From positions 1 to 10,723 of the forward strand of contig JACMLS010000016.1 in assembly GCA_014379485.1 (NCBI GenBank): 10,723 nucleotides of DNA, given 5' to 3'. Origin of the DNA: Bacteroidia bacterium. GTDB lineage: Bacteria; Bacteroidota; Bacteroidia; B-17B0; Aurantibacillaceae. Position 1 is the first letter of the stretch. Each line of letters starts with the position of its first letter. Of this stretch, positions 1-5,329 are shown one piece after another. Position numbers and translations under genes: made by a program. Below the pieces are notes generated by a model. It did not search any database. It worked only from the letters and a program-made list of their open reading frames with translations, and was not told the DNA's origin.

Positions 1-1236
1 ACAGCCAATAGTTGTACTGCCACCAATTCTTTTAACCTTGTTGTGGCCCCAAGCCCTACGGTTACTATAAGCGGAAATTTATCTTTTTGCCAGGGAGCAA
101 ATACAACCTTAAATGCAACCTCAAACCCTTTTGGAACTTATACCTACTCCTGGTCTACCGGCTCAGCAATTTCATCTGCTTTGGTATCAACCGGCGGAAC
201 TGTTTATGTTGTGGGAACAAATAGTACTTCTGGTTGCAAGGATACTGCGACGGTTTCAGTTACTGTTAACCCAAATCCTACCATTGGACTTTCAGCAACA
301 AACAACAATGTAATCTGTTTTGGGTCTTCTGCAACAATAACAGCTACCCCGGCAGGTGGAACGCCTACTTATTCTTACGTATGGACTCCGAATATCGGGT
401 TAACCTCAACAGTAAACACTGCTACTGCAGGAACCTATTCTGTAAACGTTACAGATCAGAATAACTGCCAGGGGTCTGGAAGTATTACTTTAACAGTAGC
501 CAACCCAAGTGTTACAGTCAGTACTACTGATGCAACTATTTGCCCTGGTCAGTGCGATACTTTAGTAGCCACAGGTTCTGCAGGAGTAACTTATGACTGG
601 TCTCCAAACTTTGTTTCAACAAACGATTCTGTTGCCAATTGCCAGCCCGGCACCTACCAGGTGGTTGTTTCAGATGCCAATGGTTGTACTGACAGCGCTT
701 CTGTTACCATTACACAGAATGCGGTACCGCTTGCAGATTTTGATTTTACACCACCTTCTCCGCAACAACCAAATGTTACCATTTACTTTACAGATCAGTC
801 AACCATATCTCCGGGTACAATTGCAACATGGACATGGGATTTTGGCGACGGTGCAGGTTCTTTTACGCAAAACCCAAATCATTCTTATGGAACAGGAGGA
901 ACTTTTCCGGTAAGTTTGGTTGTAACAGGAACCAATGGCTGTAAAGACACTATTACACAGTTTTACGTAATTGATGCGCAGGTATATGCCCCAAACATCA
1001 TTAGCCCTAACGGCGACGGAAAAAATGATCAGCTCTACTTTAAAGGCCTTGAGTTTTATCCGAACAACAAAATTGCCATTTTTAACCGTTGGGGACAGAA
1101 AATTTATGAAAAAGACAGTTACAGTAATGATTGGAACGGGGCCGGCCATTCTGATGGAACTTATTATTACATACTGGAAGTTCCGAATGCAAAACCTCAG
1201 TCTACATTTACAAGCTATTTTACCATTATCAGGTAA
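1..1236 (+). CDS. Secreted Ig/PKD-repeat protein with gliding-motility (type IX) C-terminal domain, 5' truncated
   Basis: The reading frame is open from base 1, so the true start lies upstream; the GTG at 43 is internal. The visible part is 411 residues. It contains three Ig-like/SprB-type modules (about residues 20-90, 93-167 and 170-238), each with paired cysteines and a closing DANGC- or GCKDT-like strand. A PKD domain follows (about 245-325) with the motif WDFGDG at 279-284. The C-terminus (about 329-411) has the CHU_C / gliding-motility-associated form: APNIISPNGDGKND, then IFNRWGQKIYE, DWNG and GTYYYILE. In Bacteroidota such C-termini direct export by the type IX secretion system, usually to the cell surface. 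The inferred role is a surface adhesin or matrix-like protein. Composition is rich in Thr, Ser and Asn and poor in Lys, normal for this class. A terminator follows 21 nt after the stop. The ligand cannot be inferred, and the missing N-terminus may hold many more repeats or an enzymatic domain. Confidence 0.9.
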   Translation, partial: TANSCTATNSFNLVVAPSPTVTISGNLSFCQGANTTLNATSNPFGTYTYSWSTGSAISSALVSTGGTVYVVGTNSTSGCKDTATVSVTVNPNPTIGLSATNNNVICFGSSATITATPAGGTPTYSYVWTPNIGLTSTVNTATAGTYSVNVTDQNNCQGSGSITLTVANPSVTVSTTDATICPGQCDTLVATGSAGVTYDWSPNFVSTNDSVANCQPGTYQVVVSDANGCTDSASVTITQNAVPLADFDFTPPSPQQPNVTIYFTDQSTISPGTIATWTWDFGDGAGSFTQNPNHSYGTGGTFPVSLVVTGTNGCKDTITQFYVIDAQVYAPNIISPNGDGKNDQLYFKGLEFYPNNKIAIFNRWGQKIYEKDSYSNDWNGAGHSDGTYYYILEVPNAKPQSTFTSYFTIIR

Positions 1237-1256
1237 GACCTGTTAAAATATAAATA

Positions 1257-1289
1257 AATCCCCCCTGAGAAATCTTGTGGGGATTTTTT
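1257..1289 (+). terminator. Intrinsic terminator after the PKD/CHU_C gene
   Basis: AAATCCCC (1257-1264) pairs with GGGGATTT (1279-1286). The loop is 14 nt, and a T-rich tract runs through 1284-1295. It lies 21 nt after the stop codon. The T tract ends about 5 nt before the ATG of the next gene at 1301, so the next gene has almost no untranslated leader if it has its own promoter. Confidence 0.75.
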
Positions 1290-1300
1290 ATTTTTATGAA

Positions 1301-1699
1301 ATGAAAAAAATTCTTTTGTTTCTTTTATTCGGAAGCATTCTAAGTGTTGGAATTGCACAGAACTGCAAACCTGATTTTACAGGCTTTTATTACTATAAAA
1401 TAAGTGATGACAACTCTGCTGTGCTGCGGTTTTTTGAGAATGGTGAAGTTATTGCAACCACCTCTTCCAACAAGTATGATGAGGTAGAAACTTATTTTAC
1501 CCTTGAAAGAAAAGACCTGATGTTGCATGGAAAATATAAATGGAAAAAATGTAAATCTTCGTTTAAGGTAAAAGGTGATACGGGAGAGCAGCATTACAAT
1601 GTAGAAAAAAAAGGAGAGAACATGGTGGTTACTATTACAGACAAGGGAAGCGGAAAAACCGTTACTCAGACTTATTCGTTTTATAATCTTACAAAATAA
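1301..1699 (+). CDS. Small exported protein of unknown function
   Basis: This 132-residue protein is not one I recognise. The ATG at 1301 is chosen over the in-frame TTG at 1277 because it opens directly with a classic signal peptide (MKKILLFLLFGSILSVGIAQ), and because 1277 falls inside the upstream terminator hairpin. Cleavage is likely near Ala19/Gln20. The mature part is about 112 residues with alternating hydrophobic and polar stretches typical of a small beta-sandwich or lipocalin-like barrel. It has two cysteines (22 and 84) that could form a disulfide. The inferred location is periplasmic or outer-membrane associated. The transglutaminase-like gene starts 1 nt after its stop, so the two are almost surely co-transcribed and may act together. 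No catalytic motif is visible. Confidence 0.8.
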   Translation: MKKILLFLLFGSILSVGIAQNCKPDFTGFYYYKISDDNSAVLRFFENGEVIATTSSNKYDEVETYFTLERKDLMLHGKYKWKKCKSSFKVKGDTGEQHYNVEKKGENMVVTITDKGSGKTVTQTYSFYNLTK

Positions 1700-1700
1700 A

Positions 1701-2642
1701 TTGAAGTTTTTTCTAAAACATATTTTCTTTCTATTACTTTTTTCAGGTTTTATTTCCGGGCAAGACAGCATTACCATTTTAAAAAACATGGATTACCGTT
1801 TGGCAGACAGCCTGGCCGTTCACTTTCCGAAAAAAAAATACAAATCAATTACAGAGATCACCGGCCCCCTTACAGATCCGCTTAAAACCCCGCACGAAAA
1901 ATTCCGCGCAATTTTTAAATGGATTACAGAAAACATTGAGTACAATAAAAGCGGGGCCGCTTTAAAAGACGCAGATAAAATTGTGCGCAAAAACAAAGCA
2001 GTTTGCCAGGGCTTTTCTAATCTCTTAAAAGAAATGTGCAACAGTGTGCATATAGATTGCGACACAATTTCCGGCTACACAAAAACAGAAGTAAGAGACA
2101 TCAATAAAAAATTAAAAAAAACAGATCATGCCTGGAACGCAGTTAAATTGTACGGGCACTGGTACCTTGTAGATGTTACCTGGGCCACCAGTAAATTTAA
2201 TATTGTATCTAAAAAATTCGAGAAAAATTTTGATGAACATTATTACATAACCGATCCCAAAAAATTCATTCTGGATCATTTTCCAAAAGATAAGCAATGG
2301 CAGTTTTTGCCAAAACCAATTACTGCAAAACAATTTACACGCATGCCCTTGTATTACGCTGATTATTTTCATTTCGGTATTGAAGACCTTTCTGTAAAAA
2401 AAGGAAAGTTCAAACACAAAAGAAAAAAGCCACTGACCTTTACCTGCACAGCAATCAGCAAAATAGATAACGCATCTATACTTTTAAATTACGACCGCTA
2501 TTCTATTGACATGAAACTTAAAACCACCAAAAACCCAAACGAGTACACTTTTGATTATACTTTTGCAAAAAAGGGAGATTATGACCTTACCTTGTATTAT
2601 AACGGGTTGTGCGTTGCAGAATTCCTCATAAAAGTCAAATAA
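1701..2642 (+). CDS. Exported transglutaminase-like (Cys-His-Asp) protein
   Basis: This 313-residue protein has a transglutaminase-core fold of the type also found in kyphoscoliosis-peptidase-like proteins. The visible catalytic triad is Cys102 (NKAVCQGFSNL), His143 (TDHAWNAV) and Asp158 (WYLVDVTWA), with the usual spacing. The C-terminal part (about 230-313) looks like an Ig-like beta domain. The start is TTG at 1701: it gives a clear signal peptide (MKFFLKHIFFLLLFSGFISG, cleavage near residue 20). The first in-frame ATG, about 88 nt further on, would remove the signal, and no upstream in-frame ATG is close. It begins 1 nt after the preceding stop, indicating an operon. Family members in bacteria may be proteases, amidases or protein cross-linkers; the substrate here is unknown. 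No hairpin terminator follows directly. Confidence 0.85.
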   Translation: MKFFLKHIFFLLLFSGFISGQDSITILKNMDYRLADSLAVHFPKKKYKSITEITGPLTDPLKTPHEKFRAIFKWITENIEYNKSGAALKDADKIVRKNKAVCQGFSNLLKEMCNSVHIDCDTISGYTKTEVRDINKKLKKTDHAWNAVKLYGHWYLVDVTWATSKFNIVSKKFEKNFDEHYYITDPKKFILDHFPKDKQWQFLPKPITAKQFTRMPLYYADYFHFGIEDLSVKKGKFKHKRKKPLTFTCTAISKIDNASILLNYDRYSIDMKLKTTKNPNEYTFDYTFAKKGDYDLTLYYNGLCVAEFLIKVK

Positions 2643-2657
2643 GTCCTATTCCCTTTC

Positions 2658-2714
2658 GCCTTACGCTCGTCCTTTTCTCTCGCCCTTCGCCCCTCTTGAA
2701 GAAAAATTTGTCAA
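2658..2714. repeat. Diverged intergenic repeat, copy 1
   Basis: GCCTTACGCTCGTC (2658-2671) followed by CTTGAAGAAAAATTTGTC (about 2695-2712) matches the sequence after the last gene of the window: GGCTTACGGTCGTC at 10674-10687, then CTTCGAAAAAATTTATC. The first block agrees at 12 of 14 positions, and the interval between blocks is pyrimidine-rich in both. Both copies lie just downstream of a stop codon. The 3' end of this copy overlaps the predicted rpmB promoter. Confidence 0.45.
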
Positions 2715-2738
2715 ATTCACTAAAATTCCTTTACTTTG
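2707..2738 (+). promoter_or_regulatory. Predicted Bacteroidota-type promoter for rpmB
   Basis: TTTG (2707-2710) is separated by 20 nt from TTACTTTG (2731-2738). The Bacteroidota primary sigma consensus is TTTG, about 19-21 nt, then TAnnTTTG. The -33 box and the spacing fit, and the -7 box differs at one position. The predicted transcription start is near 2742-2746, about 40 nt before the ATG. Confidence 0.55.
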
Positions 2739-2742
2739 CGCT

Positions 2743-2756
2743 CCCCAAAAAAGGGG
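2743..2756 (+). promoter_or_regulatory. 5' leader stem-loop of rpmB
   Basis: CCCC (2743-2746), a loop of six A, and GGGG (2753-2756) form a compact hairpin at or within a few nt of the predicted transcription start. No T tract follows, so it is not a terminator. It may protect the mRNA 5' end or be a regulatory element. A similar arrangement precedes rpmG. Confidence 0.4.
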
Positions 2757-2781
2757 TCAATAAATTTTAAAACAATAAGCC

Positions 2782-3021
2782 ATGTCACGTATTTGCCAGT
2801 TAACCGGAAAAAAAGCTATCACAGGAAATAAAGTTTCTCACTCAAACGCAAAATCCCGTCGCCAGTTCAAAGTAAATTTGAAAAGAAAACGTTTTTTTGT
2901 TCCTGAAACAGGAGAATGGGTTACACTACGTGTTTCTACATCAGCTATCAAAAACATTAACAAAAAAGGAATTTTTGCCTGTTTAAAAGAGGCAAAAGAA
3001 AAAGGCGTTCTTGCCGGCTAA
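2782..3021 (+). CDS. rpmB: 50S ribosomal protein bL28
   Basis: This 79-residue basic protein is the large-subunit protein bL28. The N-terminus (SRICQLTGKK, then TGNKVSHSNAKSRR) matches the bL28 signature, and the central FVPETGEWVTLRVSTSA and C-terminal lysine-rich helix also fit. Length is normal. It has single cysteines instead of paired CxxC motifs, so it is the zinc-free form, as in E. coli. ATG at 2782 is the only sensible start. The upstream sequence has no Shine-Dalgarno motif and is A-rich, as usual in Bacteroidota. It has its own predicted promoter, and a strong terminator follows, so it is probably a single-gene transcript here. Confidence 0.97.
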   Translation: MSRICQLTGKKAITGNKVSHSNAKSRRQFKVNLKRKRFFVPETGEWVTLRVSTSAIKNINKKGIFACLKEAKEKGVLAG

Positions 3022-3053
3022 CCACTCATACTTTTTTGGTATAAATTCTGCAT

Positions 3054-3086
3054 AAACCTTGCTAACTTTACGGCAAGGTTTTTTTT
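3054..3086 (+). terminator. Intrinsic terminator after rpmB, abutting the pepP start codon
   Basis: AAACCTTGC (3054-3062) pairs perfectly over 9 bp with GCAAGGTTT (3073-3081), with a 10-nt loop and a run of T to 3086. The T run ends directly at the ATG of the aminopeptidase gene (3087). The loop contains a promoter-like box (3063-3070). Confidence 0.75.
3063..3070 (+). promoter_or_regulatory. Possible -7 box for the aminopeptidase gene
   Basis: TAACTTTA agrees with TAnnTTTG at all but the last position. It lies in the loop of the rpmB terminator, 16 nt before the ATG at 3087. The nearest upstream TTTG (3035-3038) is 24 nt away, longer than the usual spacing. If used, the mRNA would start around 3077 with a leader of about 10 nt. 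Confidence 0.3.
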
Positions 3087-4490
3087 ATGCGCAACTTCTT
3101 CCTTCTTATTTTCATTTCTCCCCTGTTGTTTATAGGGCAAACAGGCAGCAGTAGTTACGATGATGATCTTCTTCCCCCTGAGTTTCATAAAGGAAGAAGA
3201 GAGGCATTCAGACAATTAATGGACAATAATTCTGTGGCCATTTTTTTTACCAACCCCGTAAGGCAAAGAGCCAATGATGTTGAATTTGAATATCACCAGG
3301 ATCCTACATTTTACTATATGACCGGCTATACCGAGCCAGATGCTGTGCTTATCATCTTCAAAGAAAAAACGATCATAGACTCTTTTGAGACCAAAGAACT
3401 TATTTACGTACAACCCCGCAATGCAGACGATGAATCATGGACCGGAAAAAGATTGGGTAAAGAGGGTGTAAAAAAACAACTTGGCTTTGAGTTTGCATTT
3501 AATAATAACCAGTTTCAGGACCTGAATCTTGATTTTTCTAAGTTCTCTAAAATTTATTATCCTTATACCTATAACGATGCGCGCGATGATTACAACGATC
3601 CGGGAGACGTTTTTTCTTTGCTGAAAACCTTTAATGACCGTACAGAAAAATGTAAGGATAAAAAGGATTACATGGGTTTTTTTAGTAAAGTAAGCGCTTT
3701 GCGCGAAATAAAAACGCCCGAAGAAATGAAACTGTTGCGAAAGGCAATTGACATTAGCGTTGACGCACATTTACAGGTAATGAAAAATTTAAAACCGGGT
3801 ATGAAAGAATTTCAGGCGCAGGCAATTGTTGAGTTCGGGTTTAAATTTGCCGGGGCCGAGTACGAAGGCTACCCTTCTATTTTGGGTGGTGGAGAAAATT
3901 CATGCATACTTCATTATGTAACCAACAGAAAAAAACTGAATAACGAAGATTTTTTGGTAATTGATGCAGGCGCAGAATACCACGGCTATACTGCAGATAT
4001 TACCCGCACTTTGCCCACAACCGGTAAATTTTCTGAAGAAGAAAAAGCAATTTACGCTATTGTTTTAGAGGCGCAGACAGAAGGTATTAAAGCCTGCAAA
4101 AAAGACAATATGTTCAGAGCCCCGCACAACGCCGCTGTTGATGTTATTAAAAAACGACTTCTTGAACTGGGAATTATTAAAAAGGAAGATGAATTTATGA
4201 AATACTTTTTTCATGGCACCTCCCATTATCTTGGCTTAGATGTTCATGATCCGGGCCTTTACGGGCGTTTAAAACCCGGTCAGGTAATAACAGTTGAACC
4301 GGGCATCTATATTCCTGCAGGTAGTCCCTGCGATAAAAAATGGTGGAATATTGGGGTACGGATTGAGGACGATGTGCTGATTACCGATGGCGATGCCGAC
4401 GTTTTAAGCGGAAAACTCCCGAAAAGCATTGAAGAAATTGAAAAATTAATGGGCGCCCCCAAAACAATCACAATTCCCGGGCAGAACTGA
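3087..4490 (+). CDS. pepP: Xaa-Pro aminopeptidase (M24B, aminopeptidase P type) with signal peptide
   Basis: This 467-residue metallopeptidase removes an N-terminal residue that is followed by proline. The N-terminal AMP_N domain spans about 30-165 and the M24 pita-bread catalytic domain about 205-440. The five dimetal ligands are visible: Asp293 (VIDAGAE), Asp304 (TADITR), His380 (HGTSHYLG), Glu404 (TVEPGIY) and Glu427 (RIEDDV). His276 (ILHY) and His387 (LDVHD) match the other conserved active-site histidines. The spacings D-D (11) and E-E (23) equal those of E. coli aminopeptidase P. Unlike the cytosolic E. coli enzyme, it starts with a hydrophobic stretch (MRNFFLLIFISPLLFIGQ) that looks like a signal peptide with cleavage near 18-20, so the mature enzyme is probably periplasmic. 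It lies between rpmB and rpmG, which I recall as usually adjacent in this phylum. The symbol reflects the family; secreted M24B paralogues are often left unnamed. Confidence 0.92.
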   Translation: MRNFFLLIFISPLLFIGQTGSSSYDDDLLPPEFHKGRREAFRQLMDNNSVAIFFTNPVRQRANDVEFEYHQDPTFYYMTGYTEPDAVLIIFKEKTIIDSFETKELIYVQPRNADDESWTGKRLGKEGVKKQLGFEFAFNNNQFQDLNLDFSKFSKIYYPYTYNDARDDYNDPGDVFSLLKTFNDRTEKCKDKKDYMGFFSKVSALREIKTPEEMKLLRKAIDISVDAHLQVMKNLKPGMKEFQAQAIVEFGFKFAGAEYEGYPSILGGGENSCILHYVTNRKKLNNEDFLVIDAGAEYHGYTADITRTLPTTGKFSEEEKAIYAIVLEAQTEGIKACKKDNMFRAPHNAAVDVIKKRLLELGIIKKEDEFMKYFFHGTSHYLGLDVHDPGLYGRLKPGQVITVEPGIYIPAGSPCDKKWWNIGVRIEDDVLITDGDADVLSGKLPKSIEEIEKLMGAPKTITIPGQN

Positions 4491-4533
4491 TTTCTGGTAA
4501 TTTCACTCTCATTCGCAAGAAATTCCAAAAAAT

Positions 4534-4560
4534 AATCTGCGAAATCAGTGAAATCTGTGG
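4534..4560. repeat. Three tandem 9-nt repeats
   Basis: AATCTGCGA (4534-4542), AATCAGTGA (4543-4551) and AATCTGTGG (4552-4560) form an exact head-to-tail 9-nt period. They lie in the 195-nt gap between the aminopeptidase gene and rpmG, upstream of the predicted rpmG promoter. The only other structure in the early gap is a weak imperfect hairpin (4496-4526) without a T tract. Confidence 0.6.
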
Positions 4561-4596
4561 CTTGGACCGTTTATTTTTTCCTTTTTCTCTCAAAAA

Positions 4597-4629
4597 TTAG
4601 GAGTTTTAAATAGAAAAAAACTATCTTTG
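4597..4629 (+). promoter_or_regulatory. Predicted Bacteroidota-type promoter for rpmG
   Basis: TATCTTTG (4622-4629) matches the -7 consensus TAnnTTTG exactly. TTAG at 4597-4600, 21 nt upstream, agrees with the TTTG -33 box at 3 of 4 positions. The region between is A/T-rich. The predicted start is near 4633-4637, leaving a leader of about 50 nt before the rpmG ATG. Confidence 0.6.
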
Positions 4630-4632
4630 TCG

Positions 4633-4664
4633 CCCGAAATTAAGGAAGCATTGTCCTTTTCGGG
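4633..4664 (+). promoter_or_regulatory. 5' leader stem-loop of rpmG
   Basis: CCCGAA (4633-4638) pairs with TTCGGG (4659-4664). After a 3-nt bulge the stem continues with AAGGA (4642-4646) pairing TCCTT (4654-4658) around a 7-nt loop. The hairpin begins at the predicted transcription start and has no T tract. It resembles the placement of the rpmB leader hairpin, and the two sequences between -7 box and stem are alike (TTTGCGCTCCCC and TTTGTCGCCCG). Confidence 0.5.
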
Positions 4665-4685
4665 AAACATTAAAACACAATTAAA

Positions 4686-4868
4686 ATGGCAAGGAACAAG
4701 AACAGAATACAGGTGATTTTAGAATGTACCGAGCACAAAGCTACCGGCAGACCCGGAACTTCGCGCTATATCACTACAAAAAACAAAAAGAACACTACAG
4801 AGCGTATGGAGTTGAAAAAATACAACGCTGTTCTTAGAAAAATGACAGTTCATAAAGAAATTAAGTAA
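4686..4868 (+). CDS. rpmG: 50S ribosomal protein bL33
   Basis: This 60-residue basic protein is bL33 of the large subunit. It shows the family pattern: IQVILECTEHK, then GTSRYITTKNKKNTTERMELKKYN, ending in HKEIK. It has a single cysteine (residue 14) and lacks the paired cysteines of the zinc-binding form, so it is the C-minus type. Length is typical for Bacteroidota. It has its own promoter and leader hairpin, and the DUF4295 gene follows after 68 nt with no terminator between, so the two are probably co-transcribed. No Shine-Dalgarno motif is present; the stretch before the ATG is A-rich. Confidence 0.96.
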   Translation: MARNKNRIQVILECTEHKATGRPGTSRYITTKNKKNTTERMELKKYNAVLRKMTVHKEIK

Positions 4869-4870
4869 TC

Positions 4871-4905
4871 AGTTATTAGTTGTCAGTTAACGGTTAAAAG
4901 TTAAC
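4871..4905. repeat. Five tandem 7-nt repeats between rpmG and the DUF4295 gene
   Basis: AGTTATT, AGTTGTC, AGTTAAC, GGTTAAA and AGTTAAC run head to tail from 4871 to 4905. The consensus is roughly RGTTRNN. They start 2 nt after the rpmG stop. The same heptamer family occurs inverted at 5311-5324, just before ftsY. Overlapping GTTAAC palindromes make small hairpins possible, but none is a convincing terminator. Confidence 0.6.
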
Positions 4906-4936
4906 GATCAAATAAAAACATTAATAAAAAAATAAA

Positions 4937-5092
4937 ATGGCAAAGAAAGTTGTTGCAACCTTAAAAAGCGGAAAAGGTAAAGATTTTACCAAGGTTATTA
5001 AATTAATTAAGTCGCCTAAAACAGGTGCTTACGCATTCAGAGAAGAGATCGTTCATAACGACCATATTGCGGATTTTTTAAAATCCAAATAA
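4937..5092 (+). CDS. DUF4295 small basic protein, probably ribosomal protein bL38
   Basis: The 51-residue product begins MAKKVVATLKSGKGKDFTKV, contains the motif KLIKSPKTGAYAFREE and ends DFLKSK. This is the small lysine-rich DUF4295 family that in Bacteroidota lies directly after rpmG. I recall that the Flavobacterium johnsoniae ribosome structure revealed a novel large-subunit protein named bL38; I believe it is this family, but that link is from memory. Translation was read by hand from ATG at 4937 to TAA at 5090-5092. Gene order after rpmG, lysine content and the terminator just downstream support a real ribosomal operon partner. The start has an A-rich leader without Shine-Dalgarno sequence. 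It is unlikely to be anything but a ribosome-associated protein. Confidence 0.88.
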   Translation: MAKKVVATLKSGKGKDFTKVIKLIKSPKTGAYAFREEIVHNDHIADFLKSK

Positions 5093-5109
5093 ACCAAATG
5101 AAATTATTT

Positions 5110-5147
5110 TAAAAGCTTCTTTCGCAATCCGGGAGAAGCTTTTATAA
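5110..5147 (+). terminator. Intrinsic terminator after the rpmG-DUF4295 unit
   Basis: TAAAAGCTTCT (5110-5120) pairs perfectly with AGAAGCTTTTA (5134-5144), an 11-bp stem with a 13-nt loop. The 3' arm supplies four T, followed by TAATTT. It lies 17 nt after the stop of the DUF4295 gene and separates it from ftsY. The T tract is modest, so some read-through into ftsY is possible. Confidence 0.7.
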
Positions 5148-5170
5148 TTTACAGCCAAAAAGGAAAAAAA

Positions 5171-5276
5171 CGCCAGATCTGAGATATGAGACTTTCAGAT
5201 ATGAGACTGGCGCGAGGAGAGTTTACAGAAGAGTTGAATAGCCGATATAAGATATAAGACTTTTAGATATAAGACT
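5171..5276. repeat. Two pairs of 15-nt-period repeats upstream of ftsY
   Basis: AGATATGAGACT occurs at 5182-5193 and 5197-5208, and AGATATAAGACT at 5250-5261 and 5265-5276. Within each pair the period is exactly 15 nt (spacers TTC and TTT); the pairs are 68 nt apart, and each is followed by GG. The first pair is enclosed by CGCCAG (5171-5176) and CTGGCG (5207-5212), an inverted repeat, so it can also fold. This accounts for most of the 237-nt gap before ftsY; I see no convincing TAnnTTTG promoter there. Confidence 0.65.
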
Positions 5277-5310
5277 GGGTAGAGAGGCGTGAAAAAAGTA
5301 ACCAGCAAGC

Positions 5311-5324
5311 AATAACTGATAACT
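5311..5324. repeat. Inverted heptamer repeats just before ftsY
   Basis: On the minus strand this reads AGTTATC AGTTATT, two copies of the heptamer type seen at 4871-4905. AATAACTGAT (5311-5320) is the exact reverse complement of ATCAGTTATT (4868-4877). It ends 5 nt before the ftsY ATG, so it forms the ftsY translation initiation region. Confidence 0.45.
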
Positions 5325-5329
5325 AACAA

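Noticed and set aside
43..45. GTG as the start of the first gene
   Set aside because: The frame is open to base 1 and the upstream residues continue the same beta-strand texture; the gene is truncated by the window edge.
593..913. Open frames in other phases inside the PKD-repeat gene
   Set aside because: They are low-complexity shadows of a Thr/Asn-rich gene in another frame.
4496..4526. Terminator after the aminopeptidase gene
   Set aside because: The stem has a bulge and a long loop, and it is followed by an A run instead of T on the coding strand.
5171..5276. CRISPR array
   Set aside because: Units are 12-15 nt in pairs with 3-nt spacers, not 25-40-nt repeats with unique spacers, and no cas genes are near.
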